A DNA stretch of 56,026 nt from Bradyrhizobium centrolobii (GTDB lineage Bacteria; Pseudomonadota; Alphaproteobacteria; Rhizobiales; Xanthobacteraceae): the NCBI RefSeq assembly GCF_001641635.1, contig NZ_LUUB01000051.1:278671-334696 (forward strand). The letters run 5' to 3'. A program made the position numbers and the translations under genes. The notes under the pieces were generated by a model, which saw only the letters and a list, made by a program, of their open reading frames with translations, was not told the origin of the DNA and searched no databases. Positions 44,306 to 52,690 of the stretch are shown here, in pieces; position 1 is the first letter of the stretch, and the number at the start of each line of letters is the position of its first letter.

Positions 44306-45441
44306 GCCTGTACGACCTCCGCCGGACAGCCTGCACGAAGTCCAACGGCCAGACGGCTCGCCACATGATCGACGTCGGCCGCGGTCATTGCCGGGTGGAG
44401 CGGCAAGGTGAGCTCGCGTCGGGAAAAGTCCTCAGTGGTCGGCAGGCTCGTGCCCGGATACAGATCGTTGTAGAACGTCAGTCGGTGCACCGGTGGATAG
44501 TGAATGGTCGTCTGGATACCGTGCTTGCTGAGCTGTTCAATGAGGGGCTGCCGGGCGGTTGCCGCGGGCAAGACGGCCGGCAACAGATGGTGTGCTGACA
44601 CCCACGAAGCATCGAAGGGGACCAAGACCGACGGGCAGAGCTCGGCAAGGCGTTGCCGATAGTGCAGCGACAGCTGCCGTCTGATGTCATTCCATGCCGG
44701 CAACTTTCGCAGCTGCACAAGGCCAACCGCGGCGCGCAGCTCGTCCATGCGATAATTGAACCCAAGGAGAGTCACGTCGTATTCCGGGCTACGGCTGATG
44801 AGGCGCTGGCGAGTGTTGCTCGTCATTCCATGGGATCTGGCGCGCCTGATCGTTTCGTTCAAAGCCCGGTTTCGCGTGATGATTGCGCCGCCCTCAGCGG
44901 TCGTCATGTTCTTGTTGCCGTAGAAGGAAAACGCGGCTGCATCGCCAAACGTCCCGACCCCCTCGACCCCAGGGGCATGCGCGGCGTCCTCGATCAGGAG
45001 CAGGTTCTTCCTGCGAGCGAAGGCCTGCCATGCCTCACGATCAGCCAGGTAGCCTGCAAAGTGCATGAGGATCACAGCCTTGGTTCGCGAGGTGCACTTG
45101 GCGTGAGCGTCAGCCAAGGACATCAAGGGAACTGCCGTCGATTCGACATCGACGAACACGGGCCGTGCTCCTACGTAGAGGGCGGCGTTGGCGGTAGCCA
45201 CGAACGTCAGAGACGGAACGAGCACTTCATCGCCAGGGCCGATCCCGAGGGCGTGCAGGATGAGGTGAAGTGCCGCCGTGCAGGAGCCGACGGCGATTGA
45301 GTCGTCGGCGTCATGCATGCGAGCGAAGGTTTGCTCGAACTCCCGTACTCGATCGCCCATGGTGATCCAGCCGCTATCGATGACAGCGGCGAGAGCTTCC
45401 TTCTCCTCAGCTCCCAGGGCCGGCTCTGATACCAACAGCAT
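44302..45441 (-). CDS. DegT/DnrJ/EryC1/StrS-family aminotransferase
   Basis: The 379-residue PLP enzyme shows ALHLILHALGIGPGDEVLVPSLTF (split), LLIEDAAHAPGVEG with the pyridoxal-nitrogen Asp, and FYGNKNMTTAEGGAI with the Schiff-base Lys. It aminates a keto-sugar nucleotide, or acts as a dehydratase in some members. With the epimerase and nucleotidyltransferase it suggests the polymer contains an amino sugar, which would offer an N-acylation site. AGGAAGACAAGAC precedes the ATG. Confidence 0.93.
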   Translation of the reverse strand: MLLVSEPALGAEEKEALAAVIDSGWITMGDRVREFEQTFARMHDADDSIAVGSCTAALHLILHALGIGPGDEVLVPSLTFVATANAALYVGARPVFVDVESTAVPLMSLADAHAKCTSRTKAVILMHFAGYLADREAWQAFARRKNLLLIEDAAHAPGVEGVGTFGDAAAFSFYGNKNMTTAEGGAIITRNRALNETIRRARSHGMTSNTRQRLISRSPEYDVTLLGFNYRMDELRAAVGLVQLRKLPAWNDIRRQLSLHYRQRLAELCPSVLVPFDASWVSAHHLLPAVLPAATARQPLIEQLSKHGIQTTIHYPPVHRLTFYNDLYPGTSLPTTEDFSRRELTLPLHPAMTAADVDHVASRLAVGLRAGCPAEVVQA

Positions 45442-45468
45442 GTCTTGTCTTCCTCTTGGTTCCGGGCG

Positions 45469-46185
45469 TCACGCGGCGGCGGTCGCGAACGCAGGCGACT
45501 GCTCGTCCCATGCAATATCCTGGGCCTTGAGGAAGTCTTCGACACGGCCGATGTCGAGCCATAGGCCGCTGTGCTTGAATACACTTACAGGAGCCTTTTC
45601 CTCGATCATCTGGAACATCAGATCGTCAAAGCCGAATGGCACGCCGGACGGAATGCGCTCAAGGATGGTGGGATTCATACAGTAGATTCCCATGCTGACG
45701 AGGTTCGCCAGCTCGGGCTTCTCGCGAAAGCCGGTCACTCGGCCATGCGTCTCGTCAATCACACCGAAGTCCATCTTCGTGGTTCGAACGGAAGTGGCAA
45801 TGGTGATACCGGAGCCGCTTTCCCGATGATTGTGGATGAATTGATTGAGATTGAGGTCCGTCAGCACGTCGCCGTTGAGAACCAGGAATGGCTCGTCGAG
45901 CTGTTCGCGCAGCAACGACAACGGACCGATCGTTCCAAGAGGCTCAACTTCCTGCGTGTAGGTGATCCGCATATTCCACTGGTTGCCGTCGCCGCAGACG
46001 CTGCGGATCAGATGGCCCAGGTATCCAGTCGTAACGTAGACCTCCCTGACTCCGTTACGTCTCAGCCACTTGAGCACGAGCTCGAGCACGGGGCGCGCTC
46101 CGATCGGCATGAGCGGTTTCGGCAAAATGGAAGTATGGGGACGCAGTCGAGTTCCTTTGCCGCCGCACTGAACCACTGCTTTCAT
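45469..46185 (-). CDS. Sugar-phosphate nucleotidyltransferase
   Basis: Starting at the ATG at 46185, which follows AGGAGG by 6 bases, gives 238 residues. The N-terminus carries the nucleotidyltransferase signature VVQCGGKGTRLRPHTSILPKPLMPIG (in pieces). EPFLVLNGDVLTD carries the metal-binding Asp, and GFREKPE and SMGIYCMNP follow. It makes an NDP-sugar from a sugar-1-phosphate and NTP; base and sugar are not clear. It opens a cassette with the aminotransferase, sugar transferase, epimerase and export genes downstream. Confidence 0.9.
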   Translation of the reverse strand: MKAVVQCGGKGTRLRPHTSILPKPLMPIGARPVLELVLKWLRRNGVREVYVTTGYLGHLIRSVCGDGNQWNMRITYTQEVEPLGTIGPLSLLREQLDEPFLVLNGDVLTDLNLNQFIHNHRESGSGITIATSVRTTKMDFGVIDETHGRVTGFREKPELANLVSMGIYCMNPTILERIPSGVPFGFDDLMFQMIEEKAPVSVFKHSGLWLDIGRVEDFLKAQDIAWDEQSPAFATAAA

Positions 46186-46539
46186 CTGCACCCTCCTGTT
46201 ACGAAAAAAATATGCCGTGTTCTAAACTTCTGAACGAAACCGTGGATGCGCTATGCGCGATCTTTAAAAAAGCTAGGGGCAAACCGCGCGTGCGTCTTCG
46301 TGCGTTTGCATGAGAGCTGTGCGGGGCAGCCCACGGAAGATTGTCGCGCCGGTGCATGCGAAAGCCGCGCAAGCCGGATTACCCCTTTCGGGGAGACACT
46401 CGCAAAAGCCTGTTGGCGTGCAGAACAATGCTGCGCGCGCGGCTCGCAAAAAGGGCGTCGCGCCAGGCGATCGTGTGAAGCCTGCGTGTCGGACGACACA
46501 TCGGCGAAAAGGCCCGGAATCCCCGAGCCCATTGTTCGG
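46186..46539. other. Intergenic region between ACP and nucleotidyltransferase genes
   Basis: The 354 bases hold no credible gene. The minus-strand ORF 46251-46547 lacks motifs. On the minus strand, CCCC-GAAA-GGGG (46393-46382) makes a short hairpin with a GAAA loop, inside the ACCCC-TTTC-GGGGAG element noted elsewhere. A weak promoter-like pair for the nucleotidyltransferase gene (TTCAGA, then TATTTT 16 bases on) lies within 40 bases of its ribosome site. Confidence 0.4.
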
Positions 46540-46818
46540 TCAGGCATCGGCGGCCGAGCTAATTTTTCGAACGACGTAGTGGCCTATGCCCTGGATGGAA
46601 TCAAGGTTCTCAGGAAGGATCTCGCTGTCGTCGACGGTGATGTCGAAGGTCGTCTCGATGAAGCCGACGACCTCGAGCACTCCAGTGGAGTCGATGATGC
46701 CATGGTCGAGCAGGGAAGTATCGTCGCTCAACGCTCCCATGTCGCTGATATAGAAATTCGATCCCAGAAAAGCGCGGATCTGTTCCTTGCAGTGGTCCAG
46801 TGCTACGACCAGTGTCAT
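46540..46818 (-). CDS. Acyl carrier protein
   Basis: The 92-residue protein begins at the ATG at 46818; upstream residues in the same frame are not protein-like. It has the four-helix carrier pattern with the 4'-phosphopantetheine site at Ser44 in LLDHGIIDSTGVLEVVGFIE. The usual DSL is DST here, seen in specialised carriers. The acidic stretch DITVDDSEILPENLDSI is typical of ACP helix III. It is encoded 53 bases downstream of the AMP-ligase gene and almost certainly is charged by that ligase. Confidence 0.88.
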   Translation of the reverse strand: MTLVVALDHCKEQIRAFLGSNFYISDMGALSDDTSLLDHGIIDSTGVLEVVGFIETTFDITVDDSEILPENLDSIQGIGHYVVRKISSAADA

Positions 46819-46871
46819 TGTATTCGTACTCCGATGAATTGGTGATAGGCCAATCAAATCCTGCCCGCGAG

Positions 46872-48434
46872 TTAGCTGGCAATAAGCTCTCTCTTGCTGA
46901 TCTTGCCGGTATCCGTCCTCGGCAGGTCCGGCACGATAACGATGTATTTGGGCACCATAAAACTTTCGAGGCGCTCCTGGCACTCTCGCTGAATCTGCTT
47001 CTCATCGAAGGCCCGTCCCTGATCGACCACGACGAACGCCTTTATCGCGTGGCCAAGCACCTCGTCAGGAACGCCAACGACCGCTGCTTCTCTTACCCCT
47101 GGAATATCCAGCAACGCGCTCTCCACTTCCTTCGGCGCAACTTTCTCCCCACGGGATTTGATGACCTCGTCACTCCGGCTGATAAAATAGAGGTAGCCTT
47201 CCGCGTCCATTTGACAGTAGTCGCCAGTGTACAGAACCTGCTCGCCGGGAAGCGGTCCTGGCTTGAGCTTTCTCGCCGTGGCGTCCGGCTTTCGCCAATA
47301 ACCCTTCATGACCGTCGCGCCGCGGATCACGAGCTGTCCGGCGACGCCAGGACCCAGCCGCTGGCCACGCTCGTCGACGATCCACATTTCTGTATTGGGG
47401 ATGGCGATCCCGACGCTCGTGGGCTTCCGGTCGAGATCCTCCGGCGGCAAATAAGTGCAGCGTTTGCATTCGGTAAGACCGTACATGGAGTAGATGCGCG
47501 CGCCGGAAAATACAGCTTTCAGCAGCAGCAGGTGCTGGACCGGTAGGGCGGCGCCGGTGCTCGTGACGTAGCGGATGCTCGAAAGATCGTAAGTCGTTAG
47601 GGACTCAAGCTGCAGCAGCGTCGAGAAGATCGTCGGCACACCGGGAAAACCTGTAATCTTCTCCTCTGCGATGCGCCGAAGAACCTGCGCCGGAAAGGCA
47701 AACGAGCGCTCGAGAACGAGGCGCGCTCCGGCACGAACCGCCATGATCATCTGATAGAGGCCGTAGTCGAAGGCGAGCGGCAGAACGTTGAGGATAACCT
47801 CATCATCGCGCACGCTCAGGTATGAAGCAACCGACGCACACGCTGCCATCATGTTCCTGTGCGTCAGCATCACCCCTTTGGGCTCGCCAGTCGAACCCGA
47901 GGTATATACGATGGCAGCGAGATCGATATCGATACAGCGGCGCGCGGGCGGTGCGTTGTGCTCGGTTGCCATTGTCGCGTTCCATCGCACCGCGTGTGGC
48001 AATGCCGTCAGATCGGCGTCGTCGATCGTCCCGGAAACGATCACACGGCGCAGCGACGAGCAGTGTCGTGCGGGTTCGTTGAACGTCGCATACAGGCGCT
48101 TCTGCGTGATAAGGGCAGTTGGCTGGCAGTCATCGAGGAGATAGCTGAGCTTGTCACGCTTGGTGAGCGGGTTGATGAGGCATACCACCGCGTTGGCCTT
48201 GAGTACGGCCCAGAAGCTGACGACCGCCTCAACGGTGTTGTCGGCGAAAATCATCACGCGGTCGCCGCGTTCCACGCCAGCCTCGGCCAAGTGGTGCGCG
48301 AGCGCGTTCGACCACGCCTCGAGTTGGCCGTAGGTGACCCGGTGACCGTCGCACACGAGTCCGACCTTTTCGCCTCTGCTGCGTGCCGAGTGGACCAGGT
48401 AATCGTGCAGGAGTGGCACAGGATCGTCGTCCAT
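46872..48434 (-). CDS. Acyl-CoA/acyl-ACP synthetase (AMP-forming)
   Basis: The ATG at 48434 gives 520 residues; a longer frame reaches 48617 but overlaps the asparagine synthetase. It has YTSGSTGEPKGVMLTHRNMM near 180, the A5-like YGLTECKRCTYLP, YTGDYCQMDAEGY, and the C-terminal lysine in TDTGKISKRELI near 512. It activates a carboxylic acid as the AMP ester and transfers it to a thiol, most likely the carrier encoded next. By eye it resembles the AMP-forming ligases found beside amidotransferases in exosortase-type polysaccharide loci. Its start overlaps the asparagine synthetase stop (TGATG). Confidence 0.88.
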   Translation of the reverse strand: MDDDPVPLLHDYLVHSARSRGEKVGLVCDGHRVTYGQLEAWSNALAHHLAEAGVERGDRVMIFADNTVEAVVSFWAVLKANAVVCLINPLTKRDKLSYLLDDCQPTALITQKRLYATFNEPARHCSSLRRVIVSGTIDDADLTALPHAVRWNATMATEHNAPPARRCIDIDLAAIVYTSGSTGEPKGVMLTHRNMMAACASVASYLSVRDDEVILNVLPLAFDYGLYQMIMAVRAGARLVLERSFAFPAQVLRRIAEEKITGFPGVPTIFSTLLQLESLTTYDLSSIRYVTSTGAALPVQHLLLLKAVFSGARIYSMYGLTECKRCTYLPPEDLDRKPTSVGIAIPNTEMWIVDERGQRLGPGVAGQLVIRGATVMKGYWRKPDATARKLKPGPLPGEQVLYTGDYCQMDAEGYLYFISRSDEVIKSRGEKVAPKEVESALLDIPGVREAAVVGVPDEVLGHAIKAFVVVDQGRAFDEKQIQRECQERLESFMVPKYIVIVPDLPRTDTGKISKRELIAS

Positions 48435-50461
48435 CAGCTGTAAGCCTCCGATGAATGTTGAGCGTCGACATCCACGCGGAGATTGAGGCGGTGCGCCCCC
48501 TCCGGGCGGCTCGCGACGAACTGTTCGAACAGGAGCTGGGTGGACAACACGCCGACCAGCGCCATGTTGTCGAAATTGGACAGATCGCCATCGCCAGCTT
48601 CCGCCTGCGCCCGGCACTTCGTGCGCAGCCGTTCGACCGCTGTCGGATCGAAGATGTTGGCCGCGCGGACGCTCGTGCCAGACAGTGCTTCATTGACATA
48701 AGATGGGGCATCGCTGCCGACGAAGCAGAGCGCGTTGGGCGCCCGGTATGCCTGCTTCTTGCGGGCGACGATCTCGGGTGGAACGAGGGGAAGTGTGACA
48801 CGCTTCAGGACGTGCTTCTCGTCGAGAAGGCGAAGCTTATGAGCATCTGGAAGCGAGTTCGCGAGTTCCACAACATCGCCGTCGAGGAATGGAAAGCGTC
48901 CCTCGACCGAGTGCGCCATAAGCATCCTGTCCCCCTGGGAGGAGAGCAGGTACCCCACAAGGAGTGTCCTGGTCTCGAGATACTGATCCTGCGCAAGCGG
49001 CGTCCAGCGGCCGAATTCCGACGGCAGATGATCGAGCAATTCGGTGACGGGGTCCGCGCCCGAGCATGCGGCACGCATGTCGTTGGAGAACAGCCGCTTG
49101 ATCGCGCTGGTACTGCGCCAGCGCGGGTGATGGGCAAAGCCGGGCATATCAGGCATCGAAATGCCGTGGCCGAAGAACTTGAGTGCGATCGCTTGCGTAT
49201 GGACTGGCGATCGCGAGAGGTAGGGATAAAGCCGCTTCAGGAGGCCGGCCCGCCGTGTCGAGCCTGGCTGGCGTCCCCAGAAACGACGAATCTTGCCCTC
49301 GCGAAACAGATCGTAGCCGGCGAACATCTCATCGGCGCCTTCGCCGGTCAGAACGACCTTGATGCCGCGCTCGCGCACAAGCTTTGAAAGCAGGAACAGC
49401 GGCACAGGGGCGGTCCTCAGGATCGGACGTTCGGCGTGATAGATGACTTTGGGAAACGCCTCGGCGATGTCCTGGTGCGAGACCATGAGCTCGTGGTGTT
49501 CGCTTCCGATCGTGCGAGCCATCAGGCGCTGATAAACGGTCTCGTCGTACTCGGTGTCGGTGAAACGCAGGGAAAAGGTCTGGAAGCGCTTGCCTGCAAA
49601 TCGGCTCCCGAGCGCCGCAACAAGCGAACTGTCAAGCCCACCGGAGAGATAGCTTCCCACGGGCACGTCGGACCGAACCATTCGTAACGCCGTTGCCGAT
49701 TCCAGTGCGTTACGCACTGCATCTTCGGCATCCGCAACGGAGCCGGTGAACGGAATGCAATGCCCGTCGGGACCGCTGGGATAGCGGGGCGTCCAGAATG
49801 CACGGTCTCGAACCTCGCCGCGGGCGTAGGTGCGGATATGGCCCGGCTCAATTTCGCTGATTCCCTGAAACACGCCTTGCGGCGGCACGACGCTCCAGAA
49901 GGTAAAGGTCTGGTCAATGCCTACCTGATCGAAGGCTCGAGGGATCGCCCGATTTGCTGCGAAAATCGCCTTGATCTCACTGGCAAAGTAAAGCTGGCCT
50001 CGGTGCTCGCAGACATGCAGCGGACAGATTCCCGTCTGATCACGCGACAACACCAGGCGGCGGGCAGGGGCGTCCCATATGGCGAGCGCCCATTGCCCGT
50101 TCATCCGTTCGAACGCCGCTTCGCCCCAGGCTCGATAGGCCTGAATGACGACCTCGGTGTCGCTGCGGGTATGGAAGCGATAGCCCAGCGCGAGCAACTG
50201 TTCGCGCAACTCGATGTAATTGAAAATCTCGCCGTTGAATACGATCCAAGTCGAGCCGCTGATGTCGGTGAGAGGCTGCTGTCCGCTCGCAATGTCAATA
50301 ATCGAAAGCCGAGCGTGCGCCAGCCCCGCGCGTTCATCCCGATACAGGCCTCGTTCGTCCGGCCCGCGATGTGCAAGCGCCCCGACCATCCGCAGGAGCG
50401 CTTCCCGTGAGGGACTGGCAGCGTGTGGACTCAGCGCCACGATACCAGCAATGCCGCACAT
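48434..50461 (-). CDS. Asparagine synthetase (glutamine-hydrolysing), copy 2
   Basis: The start at 50461 gives 675 residues beginning MCGIAGIVAL with Cys2 as nucleophile. LAHRGPDERGLY and FNGEIFNYIELREQL mark the glutaminase domain, SYLSGGLDSSLVAALG (about 275) the ATP site, and VLTGEGADEMFAGYDLF the substrate side. It is clearly distinct from copy 1 at 35543-37531. Coupled to the AMP ligase and ACP genes and 5 bases after the NAD-synthetase-like gene, it probably amidates a carrier-bound or activated acid, not aspartate; this is inference from context. Confidence 0.88.
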   Translation of the reverse strand: MCGIAGIVALSPHAASPSREALLRMVGALAHRGPDERGLYRDERAGLAHARLSIIDIASGQQPLTDISGSTWIVFNGEIFNYIELREQLLALGYRFHTRSDTEVVIQAYRAWGEAAFERMNGQWALAIWDAPARRLVLSRDQTGICPLHVCEHRGQLYFASEIKAIFAANRAIPRAFDQVGIDQTFTFWSVVPPQGVFQGISEIEPGHIRTYARGEVRDRAFWTPRYPSGPDGHCIPFTGSVADAEDAVRNALESATALRMVRSDVPVGSYLSGGLDSSLVAALGSRFAGKRFQTFSLRFTDTEYDETVYQRLMARTIGSEHHELMVSHQDIAEAFPKVIYHAERPILRTAPVPLFLLSKLVRERGIKVVLTGEGADEMFAGYDLFREGKIRRFWGRQPGSTRRAGLLKRLYPYLSRSPVHTQAIALKFFGHGISMPDMPGFAHHPRWRSTSAIKRLFSNDMRAACSGADPVTELLDHLPSEFGRWTPLAQDQYLETRTLLVGYLLSSQGDRMLMAHSVEGRFPFLDGDVVELANSLPDAHKLRLLDEKHVLKRVTLPLVPPEIVARKKQAYRAPNALCFVGSDAPSYVNEALSGTSVRAANIFDPTAVERLRTKCRAQAEAGDGDLSNFDNMALVGVLSTQLLFEQFVASRPEGAHRLNLRVDVDAQHSSEAYS

Positions 50462-50466
50462 GGCGC

Positions 50467-51477
50467 CTAGTCCTCGATCACTGCATCGACGAGTAGAGGT
50501 CTCGTATGAAGGTAGCGCGTTGCCCGGCGCTTGGAATTGATGTCCCTGAAAACTTTCTGCACTTGCGTTGCGGCAATACCGACAGCCTCGGCGACGGCAT
50601 CGGCGGAGATGCCGTGGTTTACCGCGTACATGCAAATGTCGGCCAATCGATAGGGGGCCGCGAAATAGAATTCCTCCTGGCTCTGCGGCATCGAGAAAGT
50701 GTCGGAGGTCGGCGGACGTCGCCTGATCTCCTCGTCGATGCCGAGGTACTCGGCTAGTTGGTAGACCTGGCTCTTGTACAGGTGAGCAATTGGCATGATA
50801 TCCGCATCACCATCGCCCTGCTTCACGAAGAAGCCCTGATCATGCTCCAGTCGGTTTTGCGTACCTATGACAGCGTATTTGAGACGATCCGCGTGATAGT
50901 ATTCCGTCATCTTGCGGACACGTTGCTTGTAATTGGTCGCCGCGACGATCTGCAGGTAGACGTCGGGCGGAAGGCGCACGGTCGAGGTTGCGCCGTCCGG
51001 GTCTTGCACGGTCAAGCGAGTGATGTTGATGCCATCGCGCTCCAGCACCGGACCAAGTACCAGCTTGCATTTCCAGTCGGGGCCGTATTCGGGCACGACG
51101 GCTTGAATCGCTTCTGCTTGCCGGCGGTACGCACCCAATGCGTCGAGAGCCGGCGCGATATCCTCGACAACCGTGGTAAGGCGAAGCTGCACCGCGACAG
51201 CGCTCCCGAGCCTTAGTGCATCCGCGGACGAGTCGCGCTCCGGCATGAGCAGCCCGAGGACTTTCGTATGTCCAAATGCGCGCGCACAAAGCGCTGCGAC
51301 TACGGAGCTGTCGATTCCTCCGGAAAGACCGACAATTGCTCCGCGACGGCCAAGCACGCCAAGAACTCGATCCCGCAAGAACGCGACAATGCGGGCGACT
51401 TCCGCGGCTGCATCCAGGACCAACGGGTCGTTACTGAACGCTGGTTCGGTTCGGCTGTGAGTTGCTGGCGCGGTCAC
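50467..51477 (-). CDS. NAD synthetase-like ATP-dependent amidase
   Basis: Starting at the GTG at 51477 gives 336 residues; a TTG at 51543 would lengthen it. It has the N-type ATP pyrophosphatase loop GLSGGIDSSVVAALCA near 53 and the NadE signature GTQNRLEHDQGFFVKQGDGD followed by ADIMPIAHLYKSQVY. It lacks the nitrilase domain of glutamine-dependent NadE, so it would need free ammonia. Housekeeping NadE is normally elsewhere. In this locus it may amidate another acyl-adenylate. It overlaps the end of the thioesterase gene by 47 bases. Confidence 0.82.
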   Translation of the reverse strand: MTAPATHSRTEPAFSNDPLVLDAAAEVARIVAFLRDRVLGVLGRRGAIVGLSGGIDSSVVAALCARAFGHTKVLGLLMPERDSSADALRLGSAVAVQLRLTTVVEDIAPALDALGAYRRQAEAIQAVVPEYGPDWKCKLVLGPVLERDGINITRLTVQDPDGATSTVRLPPDVYLQIVAATNYKQRVRKMTEYYHADRLKYAVIGTQNRLEHDQGFFVKQGDGDADIMPIAHLYKSQVYQLAEYLGIDEEIRRRPPTSDTFSMPQSQEEFYFAAPYRLADICMYAVNHGISADAVAEAVGIAATQVQKVFRDINSKRRATRYLHTRPLLVDAVIED

Positions 51478-52348
51478 GGGAACAATCCGCCTCTCGTTCG
51501 GGTAATTCGGCTGGCGAGTAGGTTTGCGACAAGGCCATCTCAATGAGAGGACCGTTTATTGCGAGGTGAGGTTGCATGACGAGATCGGTGTGGCTGCCTG
51601 CGCTTGGGACGACGTCAACTTGAGCAAATGCGTGGCTCCACCCTAGATCCTGCGGCATCTTCTTCCGCTTGCAACGGAACAGAATGGCAGGAATCGGCAG
51701 CATTGACCTCGGCTCCGCCAACCAGCGGAAGTAGGCCTTCGCGCGAAGAACTTCCTGCAGTTCCTGCTTGAGCCGGAAGAGCGTAAGGTTGAATTGCCTC
51801 TTCGCATGGCGATCGATCATCCTGGCGAGAACAGCTTCGCGGCCCATTGCGACGGTCACTTTGGCGAGGGCGCGGCAGACCATCCGCGAAGCGGTGATGC
51901 GGTTGTTCCGGATCCGATGGACCGTACGAGTCAGCGTCTCCCAGGAAGAGCTGTGCTCGCCCATGAGGCTGGTATCGAGAATTCCGAAGAACTTTACCGA
52001 TCGCCCCGAGGCTAGCAGCCGCGTCGCGACCTCGAAAGCGACGGCACCGCCGAGAGAATGACCGAGAAGCCGTATGTGACCCCGCGGCTGGACTCGACTG
52101 ATCTGCTCCACCGCTGCAACGGCCATATCAGAGACGTTGTTCTGTCCCTTCAGTATCATCCCGAGATCCGGATACCTGATCGGGACGACACGAGCGACCT
52201 CGCGCAGGGAGGCCGTTAGAGCAGCGAGGCTGGCCCCGTAACCAAGTGACCCGGGGAGCAGGAAAAGGACGGGAAGTCCCGCCTCAGGCGTCTGAGAAAG
52301 CGGAGAAGCGGTACCCTGGCTTGTGTCAATCAATGGCTGCAAGTTCAT
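51431..52348 (-). CDS. Stand-alone thioesterase (alpha/beta hydrolase)
   Basis: The 305-residue protein has LFLLPGSLGYGASLAALTAS, LLGHSLGGAVAFEVATRLL with the nucleophile Ser near 100, and SAGSHTDLVMQPHLAING with the active-site His. The whole sequence runs parallel to the thioesterase domain of the fusion at 30686-33424: shared blocks include VVPIRYPDL/VIPIRYPDL, VAAVEQISRVQPRGHIR/LAVEQINAAQPRGDIR and VKFFGILDT/VKFLGILDT. So one arose from the other by duplication. It would release or transfer the acyl group of the dispersed ligase/ACP set. Ribosome-site evidence for the ATG at 52348 is weak; a TTG at 52366 is possible. Confidence 0.85.
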   Translation of the reverse strand: MNLQPLIDTSQGTASPLSQTPEAGLPVLFLLPGSLGYGASLAALTASLREVARVVPIRYPDLGMILKGQNNVSDMAVAAVEQISRVQPRGHIRLLGHSLGGAVAFEVATRLLASGRSVKFFGILDTSLMGEHSSSWETLTRTVHRIRNNRITASRMVCRALAKVTVAMGREAVLARMIDRHAKRQFNLTLFRLKQELQEVLRAKAYFRWLAEPRSMLPIPAILFRCKRKKMPQDLGWSHAFAQVDVVPSAGSHTDLVMQPHLAINGPLIEMALSQTYSPAELPEREADCSRDRASNSQPNRTSVQ

Positions 52349-52690
52349 TAGAGTACATCCGAGCAACCGTCAAAAAAGCACAGTATGAGGCCGTGGAGGA
52401 TCCTCTCATCATTCATTTGGATGAAGCAGTTCGTCGCGGCGCAGAGGCTGTTTGTTTTGCCTCGGATCGTGTCGCTGCCACTGCTTCTGTCCTCCAGATG
52501 TAGTTCGGTCTCTATTTTATCCGGTCTTTCGAAAGCGTCCTCGTGAGACGCCGGTGAGCAGGTCGTCCAACGTCCCTTCCGGCTGCCGGTACAAGCGAAC
52601 CTCGAAGTGACAGCGTTCGAACAAGACCCGCCTTGGCAATACTGGCAATTCGGACGCGAAGCTCGGTGCGTGCTCCCTTGGGCGTATGGG
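52349..52690. other. Intergenic region between flippase and thioesterase genes
   Basis: The 342 bases between the flippase stop and the thioesterase start contain no convincing gene. A plus-strand ORF at 52246-52503 and minus-strand frames there lack motifs. A promoter for the thioesterase - NadE-like - asparagine synthetase - ligase - ACP unit probably lies here, but I see no clear hexamer pair. Confidence 0.4.
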
